A stretch of 64,000 nucleotides of DNA from contig NC_010321.1 of the NCBI RefSeq assembly GCF_000019085.1, positions 1-64,000 of the forward strand. Reading direction: 5' to 3'. The stretch comes from Thermoanaerobacter pseudethanolicus ATCC 33223. GTDB taxonomy: Bacteria; Bacillota; Thermoanaerobacteria; Thermoanaerobacterales; Thermoanaerobacteraceae. The translations under genes were made by a program, and so were the position numbers. The notes under the pieces were generated by a model. The model searched no databases, was not told the origin of the DNA, and worked only from the letters and a program-made list of their open reading frames with translations. This document shows, in pieces, positions 47,718-56,032 of this stretch; the first letter of the stretch is position 1; each line of letters opens with the position of its first letter.

Positions 47718-48895
47718 GCTCTCCTTTTGTAATGAAGATAGCTTTTTATCCTCCAACAGCTAAAAACCAAGCAAGGAACAGTGCCCACGTTCAGTACATT
47801 GCAACAAGGCCGGGAGCAGACAAAGGAGAGCTCAGCATAGAAGATGAATTGGAGCCAGACACTCCTGAGTGGCACACAAAGTACATGCACGAAAGGCCTG
47901 GAAGCCACGGACTTTTCACTGCTGAGGAGGAAATACCTGACTTGGGAGAAGTTCAAAAGGAGCTTAAAAACCACAATGGCATTGTCTGGAGAATGGTTTT
48001 ATCTTTGAAAGAAGATGATGCTGTAAGATTGGGCTACACAACAAGAGAGTCATGGGAAAAAGTATTAAGAGCGGCACTTCCTGAAGCTGCAGCAAAAATG
48101 GGTATTCCAGAATCAAACCTAAGATGGGCAGCTGCTTTTCATCAGACAAAAGGTCATCCTCATGTGCATGTAATACTATGGGAGAAAGAACCCAAGCGCA
48201 CTAGAGGAGTGCTCTCACATGGCGAAAGAAAAGACATAAGAAAAATATTTATTCGTGAAATATACGCAAAAGAAAGGCTGGCACTTACAGCAGAAAAATC
48301 AGCAGTAAGGGACTTAATAAGGGATACAGCAAGAAGCGACATTGTGAATGTCTTAAGAAAAGTTGAAAGTGCGAGGGTAAAAGTGAGAGCATTAGACGGA
48401 GGAAAACCCGGCCTCCCCCCTCCTCTTGACCAAACTACAAGAGATGAGCTTTTAGAAAAGCTAAAAGAGCTATCAAAAATTATGCCTCAAAAAGGACGCA
48501 TTGCTCTTGCATATATGCCTTCTGAAGTAAAAGAAAAAGCAAAGGAAATTACAGACTGGCTTTTAAAGCAGCCCGGCTTTTCTCAATCTGTTGAAAGATA
48601 CAAAGACCTTGCCAAAGAGCTGGCCAGCCACTACACCACCAATCCAGAAGTTTTAGAAAAAGCGGCAGAAAAAGCATATGAAGACATACAGAAAAGAGTA
48701 GCTCAAATTGTATTAAAAGGCGCAGCAGCGCTTCAGAAAGATCCATCAAAGGTTATAAATACCGTATGGCGCTCAGCATGGAGAGCTCTAGAAAGAGAAA
48801 GATTAAGAGCAGAAGCAGAGGCAAGTATTGCAGCTCAAAAAGAAATGGAGAAGAAAAGAAGAATGGCAGAAAGAGGTGAAAGCCGTGAGATTTAG
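47714..48895 (+). CDS. MobP-type relaxase
   Basis: The relaxase nicks oriT and pilots the strand to the recipient. The 393 residues have an N-terminal nuclease domain with a candidate catalytic Tyr28 in HVQYIATRPGA and metal ligands His148, His150 and His152 in GHPHVHVILW. A long alpha-helical C-terminal region follows. The motif set fits the MobP3 group of Gram-positive elements. The ATG overlaps the accessory gene (ATGA). Its end overlaps the virD4 start. Confidence 0.85.
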   Translation: MSSPFVMKIAFYPPTAKNQARNSAHVQYIATRPGADKGELSIEDELEPDTPEWHTKYMHERPGSHGLFTAEEEIPDLGEVQKELKNHNGIVWRMVLSLKEDDAVRLGYTTRESWEKVLRAALPEAAAKMGIPESNLRWAAAFHQTKGHPHVHVILWEKEPKRTRGVLSHGERKDIRKIFIREIYAKERLALTAEKSAVRDLIRDTARSDIVNVLRKVESARVKVRALDGGKPGLPPPLDQTTRDELLEKLKELSKIMPQKGRIALAYMPSEVKEKAKEITDWLLKQPGFSQSVERYKDLAKELASHYTTNPEVLEKAAEKAYEDIQKRVAQIVLKGAAALQKDPSKVINTVWRSAWRALERERLRAEAEASIAAQKEMEKKRRMAERGESREI

Positions 48896-50717
48896 AATTA
48901 TAGTAGCAGTTCTAATTCTCATGCTTGATTTTTTATTTGCGCCTTTTTTATTAATCTTTCCACTATATGCTAAAGATTACGGCTTTAAAGAAGGACTACC
49001 TAAGTGGGAGGCATATATAAAAGAGAGGCCTTTATCAGGAATATCTTTGCTTTTAAAAAAAGAGGATATAAAAACTACATGGCTGTGGCTACAGCCTGCT
49101 GTTTTTGCAGCTTTAATTTCTGTACTTTTTCCTATCTATGGAAGGAGAAAAAGAAAAACTGATGAGTTGGGTCTTCCTGAAGCTGCAGGACAAGGACAGC
49201 ATGGAACTGCAAGGTGGAGAACAGAAAAAGAAATATCAAAAACTTTTACAGTATGGAATACAAACAACAACCCCCCGAAAGGGGGCTTTGTTGTAGGCTT
49301 TAATTCTTCTAATTCAAAGGCATGGCTTGATACAGGAGATACTCATGGATTAGTTATAGGTGCAACAAGAAGCGGTAAATCAAGAAGAATAATATTACCA
49401 ACTATATGGACTCTTGCAAGGGCAGGAGAAAGTATGATTGTATCTGACCCTAAAGGAGAACTGCACAGTTACTCATTTAAATATTTAAAAGAACTTGGAT
49501 ATAAGGTCATACTAATAGATTTAAGAAATCCATACAGAGGGAATCAGTGGAATCCAGTTTTAGAGATAGCTACTAAACTTGAGATTGGTGATTATTCTAC
49601 TGCAAGTCAGAATGCATGGGATATAGCAAACATAATAACAAATCAACAGCCACATATAGGGGTAGATCCTATATGGCCTCAGTCACAAGAAAGTCTTACT
49701 GCTGCTTTAATACTTGCTGTTGCTTCTTCTGCACCACATGAGGCAAAACATTTGGGAAGTGTTTATGAGATACTTCACCGATTAGGTGCAGATGGAGGAG
49801 AACTGCTGGATAAATATTTTCGCTCTGTTCCGAGAGAACACCCTGCAGCCTCAGCCTATGGAGTCGCAGCCTTATCAGAAGATAGATTAAGAAGCTCAAT
49901 ATTTACAGGAACAGCAGCACAGCTGAGGCTCTGGAGTGATCCTGCAGTTATATGGCTTACATCTGATCAAGACCATGAATTAGATGCAGTGGGGAAAGAA
50001 AAAGCAGCTGTGTTTATAGTCATCCCTGATGAAAGGAGCACACGAAACGTACTGGCTACACTTTATATTTCTCAAGCCTATCAAGCTTTAGTTGACCTTG
50101 CAAATAAGAACGGAGGAAGACTTGCGCAAAGAGTAAACTTTGTTTTGGACGAATTTGGAAATCTTCCTCCAATACCTGACTTTGATAAGAAAATCACTGT
50201 AGCAGCAGGACGAGGAATGAGGTTTTTGCTGGCTGTTCAGGATATATCACAGATTAAAGCGAAATACAGAGAATTAGCTCAAACAATTACAGGAAACTGT
50301 GCTGTCTGGGTGTATATACTAACGACAGATTTAGAAACAGCAAGGATAATAAGTGGAAAAACAGGACAATACACAATAAGAACTGAAAGCTATTCTTCTC
50401 AAGTTAAACACACTGACTACAGTCACGGCACAACAGAAGGCCTTACAGGAAGGCCTCTTTTACTTCCTGATGAAGTTTTAAGATGGCCTCAAGACAGAGC
50501 ACTTATACTTCAGGCAAGGCAGAATCCTGCAATACTTCCACTGCCGGATTTGTCAATGTGGCCAGCTTCTAAGGATTTAATTCCTTCTGCTTTAGAAGAA
50601 CTTAAAAAGGAGGTGATGTCAGTACCTGTATGGATACCTGAGATTGAATTTTTAGAAGAGGAGAAAAATGAAGAGATAGACAGAACTAATAAAAATTTAT
50701 TATCAAAATTAAGATAA
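48885..50717 (+). CDS. virD4: Type IV coupling protein VirD4/TraG
   Basis: This membrane ATPase passes the relaxase-DNA complex to the secretion channel. From GTG 48885 (after AGAGGTG) the protein has 610 residues. It has two N-terminal transmembrane helices (IIVAVLILMLDFLFAPFLLI and WLQPAVFAALISVLFPI), Walker A GATRSGKS at 159-166 and Walker B NFVLDEFGNLPP. A short palindrome encoding NNNPPKGG lies near residue 128. It overlaps the relaxase end by 11 bases. Confidence 0.95.
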   Translation: MRFRIIVAVLILMLDFLFAPFLLIFPLYAKDYGFKEGLPKWEAYIKERPLSGISLLLKKEDIKTTWLWLQPAVFAALISVLFPIYGRRKRKTDELGLPEAAGQGQHGTARWRTEKEISKTFTVWNTNNNPPKGGFVVGFNSSNSKAWLDTGDTHGLVIGATRSGKSRRIILPTIWTLARAGESMIVSDPKGELHSYSFKYLKELGYKVILIDLRNPYRGNQWNPVLEIATKLEIGDYSTASQNAWDIANIITNQQPHIGVDPIWPQSQESLTAALILAVASSAPHEAKHLGSVYEILHRLGADGGELLDKYFRSVPREHPAASAYGVAALSEDRLRSSIFTGTAAQLRLWSDPAVIWLTSDQDHELDAVGKEKAAVFIVIPDERSTRNVLATLYISQAYQALVDLANKNGGRLAQRVNFVLDEFGNLPPIPDFDKKITVAAGRGMRFLLAVQDISQIKAKYRELAQTITGNCAVWVYILTTDLETARIISGKTGQYTIRTESYSSQVKHTDYSHGTTEGLTGRPLLLPDEVLRWPQDRALILQARQNPAILPLPDLSMWPASKDLIPSALEELKKEVMSVPVWIPEIEFLEEEKNEEIDRTNKNLLSKLR

Positions 50718-50729
50718 GGAGGAGATTTT

Positions 50730-50972
50730 ATGCCAACATTAGTTACTGGTGCTTTTAAGCTTTTAAACGATGCTCTTACATGGATTTTATATCTCATTCC
50801 TGCTGCTTCAGGCGCAGCTATAGGCTATCACGCTTTGATGAAACAGATGAGTGATGGAGATCCTTCTGTTACTGCGGCTCACAACAGAGCTATAAGAAAT
50901 GTTTTAATTGCTGGAGCAATAGGAATGAGTGCAGCATCACTTGTTAAAGTTGTTTTAGCTTATTTTAAATAA
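50730..50972 (+). CDS. VirB2/TrbC-like small membrane protein
   Basis: The 80 residues hold two hydrophobic helices (WILYLIPAASGAAIGYHALM and RNVLIAGAIGMSAASLVKVV) with a short polar loop, the size and layout of VirB2-like pilins or pore subunits. It lies between virD4 and the VirB6-like gene. A hairpin follows its stop. Confidence 0.7.
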   Translation: MPTLVTGAFKLLNDALTWILYLIPAASGAAIGYHALMKQMSDGDPSVTAAHNRAIRNVLIAGAIGMSAASLVKVVLAYFK

Positions 50973-50999
50973 GAGGACGGATTTTAAACCGTCCTCTTA
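50970..50999 (+). terminator. Intra-operon hairpin after the VirB2-like gene
   Basis: TAAGAGGACGG and CCGTCCTCTTA form a perfect 11-bp stem. There is no immediate T run, but T8 follows 8 bases later, after the next ribosome site. It is probably an attenuator or an mRNA stabiliser setting high VirB2 output. Confidence 0.5.
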
Positions 51000-51013
51000 G
51001 GAGGTGATTTTTT

Positions 51014-51871
51014 TTGTTTAGTGCTATCACAAACATGATTTCAGATGCAGTTACAAACTTTTTTCAGAATTTGCTTGAAAGTTTAGTAAGTATGTTTACT
51101 TCATTTTTTGGCGATGAAATGGCAGTTGCTCTTAAAATACTCAATACTCCATATATCACAAATGGGATTAAATTAGCACAGATAATAGCAGGAACATTAC
51201 TTGCTTTAAAGGTTGCGGCTGAGGCACTAAAGACATATATTCTATACAACTCAGGAGATTCTTCAGCACAGCCTTTAGAACTTGTCAAAAGAACTGCTTT
51301 TGCTGCTGCAATGGTTTCAACTTCGCCGTGGTTGGTTACAAAGGTATATACTTTTGGTGCAGATTTAGCAAAAGAAGTAGCAGCTTTGCCTGCTGTTAAG
51401 CTTGAAAATCCTGTTTTAAATATAGTTTCAGACATTTCGCAAATGTCAACTGCTTTACTGCTAATTCTTTTAGCAGTAATAGTGATATGGATTTTAATTT
51501 TAATTCAAACTGCAATAAGGGCTGTTGAAATTGCTTTTATAGCTGTTTCAGGTCCAATTATGGCAGTGGGACTTACACGGCCAGATGAAGGTGTGTGGTC
51601 TGTATGGTGGAGAGAGCTTGTTGTATTGTCACTATCTCAAGCGGTACAGACATTTATGATTAGAGGATTTTTATCTACAATTGCAAATATGTATTTTACG
51701 AGTGAGATTTTGAGTAAATTAATGCTTATAGGCTGGCTGTGGGTAGCTTTTAAAACTCCGTCTGTTTTAAGGCAATTTGCATATCACAGCGGAGTTGGAG
51801 GTGCAGTTGGACAGGCTGCACAGTCTGCAGGAAGTATGTATATAATGCGCAAGATGATAATGAAAGGGTGA
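51014..51871 (+). CDS. TrbL/VirB6-like conjugation channel protein
   Basis: The 285 residues contain five or more hydrophobic segments (GIKLAQIIAGTLLALKVAAE, ALLLILLAVIVIWILILIQT, AIRAVEIAFIAVSGPIMAVG and KLMLIGWLWVAF). A tryptophan-rich cytoplasmic loop (EGVWSVWWRELV) is typical of the TrbL/VirB6 superfamily of inner channel proteins. TTG 51014 follows GGAGGTG. Confidence 0.8.
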   Translation: MFSAITNMISDAVTNFFQNLLESLVSMFTSFFGDEMAVALKILNTPYITNGIKLAQIIAGTLLALKVAAEALKTYILYNSGDSSAQPLELVKRTAFAAAMVSTSPWLVTKVYTFGADLAKEVAALPAVKLENPVLNIVSDISQMSTALLLILLAVIVIWILILIQTAIRAVEIAFIAVSGPIMAVGLTRPDEGVWSVWWRELVVLSLSQAVQTFMIRGFLSTIANMYFTSEILSKLMLIGWLWVAFKTPSVLRQFAYHSGVGGAVGQAAQSAGSMYIMRKMIMKG

Positions 51872-51876
51872 TGTAG

Positions 51877-52158
51877 TTGTATCAGGTACCCAAAAATATT
51901 TCTGCAAAGTTTGAGTTTTTTCCGGGATTTGGATGGAAAGAGCTCTTTTTTGTACTTATTGGACTTTCAATAGGTCTATTTGTTTATTTAATATTATCAA
52001 TTTTTACGAAGTCTATCATAAGGTATTTGATAGTACTTATTTTAACAGGGCTTTCTTACTTTGCAGTTGTTCCCGGTCCAGATGGAAACAGCGTATTTAG
52101 TTTAATCAAATACTATCTTGTCATTTCTCAAATTAATTTAGCCCAAAACCGATAAAAT
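51877..52158 (+). CDS. PrgI/VirB3-like protein, C-terminus altered by transposon insertion
   Basis: The first 81 residues are a PrgI-family protein (MYQVPKNISAKFEFFPGFGW then two transmembrane helices). After KYYL the frame enters the transposon left end and reads VISQINLAQNR before stopping. Beyond the transposon the original tail is preserved: joining the flanks gives KYYL-NWTKKQKRYLYVQGG-stop at 55386. The native protein would be 96 residues. Whether the altered one works is unknown; both membrane helices remain. Confidence 0.85.
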
Positions 52159-52183
52159 TTTTCAGATTAAATAATCTTGTGAT

Positions 52184-52241
52184 AAAATTAATGCTAAAGG
52201 AATTTGATAAATTTTTTTCAGATTCCTTTAGCATTAATTTT
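52184..52241 (+). repeat. Perfect 20-bp inverted repeat in the transposon left end
   Basis: AAAATTAATGCTAAAGGAAT (52184-52203) is repeated in reverse at 52222-52241 with an 18-base AT-rich spacer. It ends 17 bases before the first transposon gene and may terminate incoming transcription or act in regulation. Confidence 0.75.
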
Positions 52242-52258
52242 AATTGGAGAGGTTACTT

Positions 52259-52840
52259 ATGCAAATAATTTTCCATGTTGATAACATTGAAGAATATTTA
52301 CGAAAGGGCAAAGATTACAATTTCCCTGCCCCGCCAGATAGATGTCCTTATCCCGATTGCAAGTGTAGAGTAAAACTAAAAAAGCACGGGTTTTATTACC
52401 GTTACTATTTAGACGGATCCAACTGTATAAAAATAGCCATAAGAAGATATATATGTCCTGTGTGTAAAAGAACTCTTTCCTACCTTCCTGATTTCTGTCT
52501 TCCCCATTTTCAGTATTCTTTCAATATGATTGTAAAGTCTTTAAAAGAGACACTTACAAGAGAAAAAACTCTCAGTTCTTTCATAAGTGACTTAAAAAGA
52601 AACTTTCCCACCATACTATTTTCAAGACAGCATATATATTTTTACACCAAAAGGATAATGAATAATTTAAGTTTTATCATATACGGATTAAGGCAAATAG
52701 ACCCTTACATAAAGTTATCTGAGACTGACTCACAAAGAGAGAGGGCCAGAGAGATTTTGGACATAATAAGCATTGTACCACTCTTCTCCCAACGGTTTTA
52801 TGCTCATTGCCAAAAATCATTTCTGGCCTCTCTCACATAA
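52259..52840 (+). CDS. Transposon-associated zinc-finger protein (DUF6431-like)
   Basis: The 193 residues start with two CxxC-type pairs (RCPYPDCKCRVKLKKHGFYY and RYICPVCKRTLSYLPDFCLP), forming a zinc ribbon, followed by a helical region (LTREKTLSSFISDL) and SQRFYAHCQ. ATG 52259 follows GGAGAGG. Its constant partnership with a DDE transposase and ExeA-type ATPase suggests a DNA-binding or target role; this is inference. The DUF number is from memory. Confidence 0.65.
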   Translation: MQIIFHVDNIEEYLRKGKDYNFPAPPDRCPYPDCKCRVKLKKHGFYYRYYLDGSNCIKIAIRRYICPVCKRTLSYLPDFCLPHFQYSFNMIVKSLKETLTREKTLSSFISDLKRNFPTILFSRQHIYFYTKRIMNNLSFIIYGLRQIDPYIKLSETDSQRERAREILDIISIVPLFSQRFYAHCQKSFLASLT

Positions 52841-52976
52841 TTTTAGCATTAAATCCGAAAGATTTAAATAAAAATTTTGATTTTTTCTTAGCAACATAAC
52901 TTTTTCCTTTAATGTCCCCCAGGTATGAGCTAAAATTACGATTAAGAAATCAAAAAAGTGAAGGGGGAACATATAA

Positions 52977-54302
52977 ATGCTTGATGAAAAAGCGAGAGAA
53001 GCTATAGCATTAAAGAGATTTTCACTGATAAGTCCGGTGCTAAACGGACAGGTAAAAAATCAGAAAGAATATTTTGATGCTCTTTCCGATAAACCTATTG
53101 AGATACCTTATCTTGGAATGAGAAGATATACTCCCAAGACACTTAGAGGGTGGCTATATCAGTATTTAAGAGGCGGTATAGAAGCGTTAAAGCCGGGTTA
53201 TCGAAGCGACAGAGGCAAATACAGAAAGATAGACTTTGAACTTTCAGAGAGAATAAAGCAAAAGAAGCTTGAACATCCTGAAATGCCAAACAAACTTCTT
53301 TATGAGACATTGATAGGAGAGGGAATAATATCACCGGATAAAGTATCCATTTCGACATTCTATAGGTTTTTGAAAAACATTCCTGTAAAATCTTTAGATA
53401 AAGAAAAAGAGGGTAAAACAAAGAGGTTTTCCCATGAATACATCAATGAACTGTGGCAAACTGATGTCATGTATGGGCCATATATTAAAGAAGGTAAAAC
53501 AAAGAGACAAACGTATCTTATTGCATATATAGATGATGCTTCAAGGCTGTGTACCTATGCTCACTTTTACTATACCCAGAATTTTTTAGCTTTAAGAGAC
53601 TCATTTAAAGAAGCAGTGCTAAGAAGGGGAATACCCAAAATGCTCTACACTGACAATGGAAAGATATATAGAAGCACTCAATTTGAATATATATGTGCAT
53701 CATTAGGTACATCTCTTATTCATGCTGAGCCCTTTTCACCTCATTCAAAAGGGAAAATAGAAAGATTCTTTCATACGGTGAGAATGAGATTTTTAAGCAC
53801 AATAGATCCTACATCCATAAAGAGTATAGATGAGCTCAATATGATGTTTTTTAAATGGCTGGAGGATGATTACAACCGAAAAGAACATAGCAGTATTGGC
53901 ATGAGTCCTTTAGATTTTTTCATGTCTCAAATATCAAGGGTAAATATGTGTGGTGACATAGATATGTTGAATGAATGTTTTCTCATAAGAGTAAATCGTA
54001 AAGTAAACAAAGATGCCACACTTAAAGTGGAAAATATACTTTACGAAACAGAAGAAAAGTTTAAAGGTATGCGCTTAGAAGTCAGATATGACCCGCAGTG
54101 GCTTAAGGATAATACACCCCTTTTACTTTTTCATGAAGGCAAAAAAGTGGGGGAAGCGTATAAGGTAAATTTTCATGAGAATGCTAAAATTCCTGTAGAA
54201 TATATCGAAGACAGAAAGGTTGTAAGCGAAAATGAAGATACTGTGGATTTTGCTGCAAAACCTAATCCCCCAGTAATATCCTTTAATGATATCATTGATT
54301 AA
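52977..54302 (+). CDS. DDE transposase (Mu/TniA-like, rve fold)
   Basis: The 441-residue protein has N-terminal helix-turn-helix regions (RYTPKTLRGWLYQYLRGG) and an RNase H-fold catalytic core with Asp163 (WQTDVMYGPY), Asp226 (LYTDNGKIYRS) and Glu262 (HSKGKIERFF). A C-terminal beta-barrel-like region (MRLEVRYDPQWL) follows. GAAGGGGGA precedes ATG 52977. Its end is close to the ATPase start. Confidence 0.92.
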   Translation: MLDEKAREAIALKRFSLISPVLNGQVKNQKEYFDALSDKPIEIPYLGMRRYTPKTLRGWLYQYLRGGIEALKPGYRSDRGKYRKIDFELSERIKQKKLEHPEMPNKLLYETLIGEGIISPDKVSISTFYRFLKNIPVKSLDKEKEGKTKRFSHEYINELWQTDVMYGPYIKEGKTKRQTYLIAYIDDASRLCTYAHFYYTQNFLALRDSFKEAVLRRGIPKMLYTDNGKIYRSTQFEYICASLGTSLIHAEPFSPHSKGKIERFFHTVRMRFLSTIDPTSIKSIDELNMMFFKWLEDDYNRKEHSSIGMSPLDFFMSQISRVNMCGDIDMLNECFLIRVNRKVNKDATLKVENILYETEEKFKGMRLEVRYDPQWLKDNTPLLLFHEGKKVGEAYKVNFHENAKIPVEYIEDRKVVSENEDTVDFAAKPNPPVISFNDIID

Positions 54303-54318
54303 AAAAGAGGTGTTTACA

Positions 54319-55119
54319 ATGTTTACCCAATATTTTGGAATGAAATTTAATCCATTTTCTAAAGAGATAAGTGTAAATGACCTTTATATAAGTGAAGACA
54401 TTGCTGAATTAAATGCCAGGCTAAAATATTTACAAGAAACAAGGGGTATAGGACTTATCGTTGGGGAGGCGGGTTCAGGCAAATCTACCGCATTAAGAAG
54501 ATATGCTGAAAGCCTCAACCGTTCTACATTTAAACCATGTTACTTTGCTCTATCTACACTCACAGTGAGAGAATTCTATCAAGCATTGGCTATGATTTTA
54601 GGCGAAACCCCCTCATACAAAAAAGTAACGCTCTTTCACCAGATACAAAGAGCGATAACAGAACTTTACTATAGCCAGAAGATAACTCCTGTCATAATAT
54701 TAGATGAAATACAACTGGTTTCTAATGATGTTCTTGAAGATTTGAGAATAATATTTAACTTTAATATGGATTCTCAAAACCCGTATATACTGATACTTTC
54801 AGGACAACCACACATAAGAAACAAACTAGCCTTGAATGTAAACAGTGCACTAAGGCAAAGAATTTCTATAAAGTATGTAATGCAAGGGCTAAAAAAAGAA
54901 GAAATTCAAGATTATATAAAAACAAGAATGAAAATAGCTGGAGTGATGGATGATATATTTACACCATCGGCATATGAAGCAATATATTCTCTAACAAAAG
55001 GGCTGCCAAGGATAATAAATAACCTGGTAACGGCTTCTCTTCTCTATGCGTATTCTAAAAGGCTAAGAGAAATAGATGAAGAAGTAATATACCAGGCACA
55101 AAATGAAATCAGTTTATGA
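54319..55119 (+). CDS. ExeA/TniB-like AAA ATPase
   Basis: The 266 residues include MFTQYFGMKFNPFSKEI, Walker A GEAGSGKST (49-57), Walker B VIILDEIQLVS and the sensor-like ILSGQPHIRNKL, ending with ALRQRISIKYVMQGL. In Mu, Tn7 and Tn5053-type systems such ATPases choose targets and confer immunity. ATG 54319 follows AGAGGTG. A terminator follows directly. Confidence 0.88.
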   Translation: MFTQYFGMKFNPFSKEISVNDLYISEDIAELNARLKYLQETRGIGLIVGEAGSGKSTALRRYAESLNRSTFKPCYFALSTLTVREFYQALAMILGETPSYKKVTLFHQIQRAITELYYSQKITPVIILDEIQLVSNDVLEDLRIIFNFNMDSQNPYILILSGQPHIRNKLALNVNSALRQRISIKYVMQGLKKEEIQDYIKTRMKIAGVMDDIFTPSAYEAIYSLTKGLPRIINNLVTASLLYAYSKRLREIDEEVIYQAQNEISL

Positions 55120-55152
55120 GAGTAGTAGCTTTCGCTACTCTCATTTTTTATT
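55118..55152 (+). terminator. Terminator of the transposon genes
   Basis: GAGAGTAG and CTACTCTC form an 8-bp stem with loop TAGCTTTCG, followed by ATTTTTTATT. The region 55153-55331 holds no gene, only the right-end repeats. Confidence 0.75.
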
Positions 55153-55391
55153 ATACTTCAATTAACCCAAATTGCCAATAACAGATATTAACATATTTTG
55201 GCGGTTATGCTCTTAAAAAGTGAAAAAAATTTTTAATCAGGCTGTGATAATTTGAGAAAAAATACTTTTATGCACTTAAAAAATGCCATTATAATTTGAA
55301 AATCTTTGGAGATTTAATTTGAGAATTGACACTATCTAAATTGGACTAAAAAGCAAAAAAGATACCTTTATGTGCAGGGAGGCTAGATAAA

Positions 55392-56018
55392 TTGATTGGT
55401 GTTTTTAAAAAAGAAAAGACTGTAAAAAAAGATAAGACAAAAATAGAAGAGCAGAAAAGAAAGGCTGTACAGGAATGGATTCCTGTAAAAGATGTTTTTG
55501 AAGATTTGATTTTATTAAAAGACGGCCGGTATGTATGTGTTTTAAAAGTTATGCCTTTAAATATAGAGTTAAAGAGTGAAAATGAGAAAAAGAGAATTAT
55601 ACAGGCAGTTCACGAGGCTTTAAACGGACTAAATGATACAATGCAGATATTATCTATTGGAAGACCTGTAGACCTTGATCAATATCTTAATTATCTTCAA
55701 GAAAAATCAAGAGAAGAAACAATGAGTGTTAAAAAGAGATTGCTTAATGAGTACTTAAAATACGTCGCTTCTATTGTTACAAGCGGTGAGGCAATAGAAA
55801 GACGTTTTTTTGTTATGCTCTCAGGTAAAGAAAAAGAAGAGTTAAAAGCAAAAACCCATGAGCTTTCTAATAACCTTGAAAAGTCTGGCTTAAAAGTAGA
55901 ATTAGCAGTAGACCAGGACATAATAGACCTTCTTTTTAGCTTCAGTCATCCTTCTCAGGCTGCATTTGAAAGAGCACCAGCGTTTAATGGACCATACTTA
56001 CCACCTATGTATTCTTAA
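55392..56018 (+). CDS. VirB4 N-terminal domain protein (split VirB4, part 1)
   Basis: The 208 residues resemble the N-terminal TraC/VirB4 domain: EWIPVKDVFEDLILLKDGRY then VCVLKVMPLNIELKSENEKK, followed by a helical RFFVMLSGKEKEE region, and ending SFSHPSQAAFERAP. It lacks an ATPase. TTG 55392 is served by GGGAGG, which lies inside the original prgI tail, so translation was once coupled to prgI. The transposon now separates it from the upstream promoter. Confidence 0.8.
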   Translation: MIGVFKKEKTVKKDKTKIEEQKRKAVQEWIPVKDVFEDLILLKDGRYVCVLKVMPLNIELKSENEKKRIIQAVHEALNGLNDTMQILSIGRPVDLDQYLNYLQEKSREETMSVKKRLLNEYLKYVASIVTSGEAIERRFFVMLSGKEKEELKAKTHELSNNLEKSGLKVELAVDQDIIDLLFSFSHPSQAAFERAPAFNGPYLPPMYS

Positions 56019-56032
56019 GTGAGGTGAGAGAT

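Larger units (their letters stand above)
52119..55331 (+). mobile_element. 3.2-kb transposon with DUF6431-like, DDE transposase and AAA ATPase genes
   Basis: The ends are TGTCATTTCTCAAATTAATT (52119-52138) and, reversed, TGTCAATTCTCAAATTAAAT (55312-55331), with 18 of 20 matching. Both flanks carry CTATCT (52113-52118 and 55332-55337), a 6-bp target duplication. Extra subterminal copies of ATAATTTGAGAA/ATAATTTGAAAA lie near 55247 and 55291. The TG...CA ends, DDE enzyme and AAA partner place it with the Mu/Tn552/Tn7-like group in the broad sense. Confidence 0.9.

Noticed and set aside
52738-52838. Imperfect inverted repeat around the end of the zinc-finger gene (GAGAGGGCCAGA and TCTGGCCTCTC)
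   Set aside because: It might be a second pair of transposon sites, but no target duplication or TG/CA ends go with it, so the outer 52119/55331 ends are preferred.
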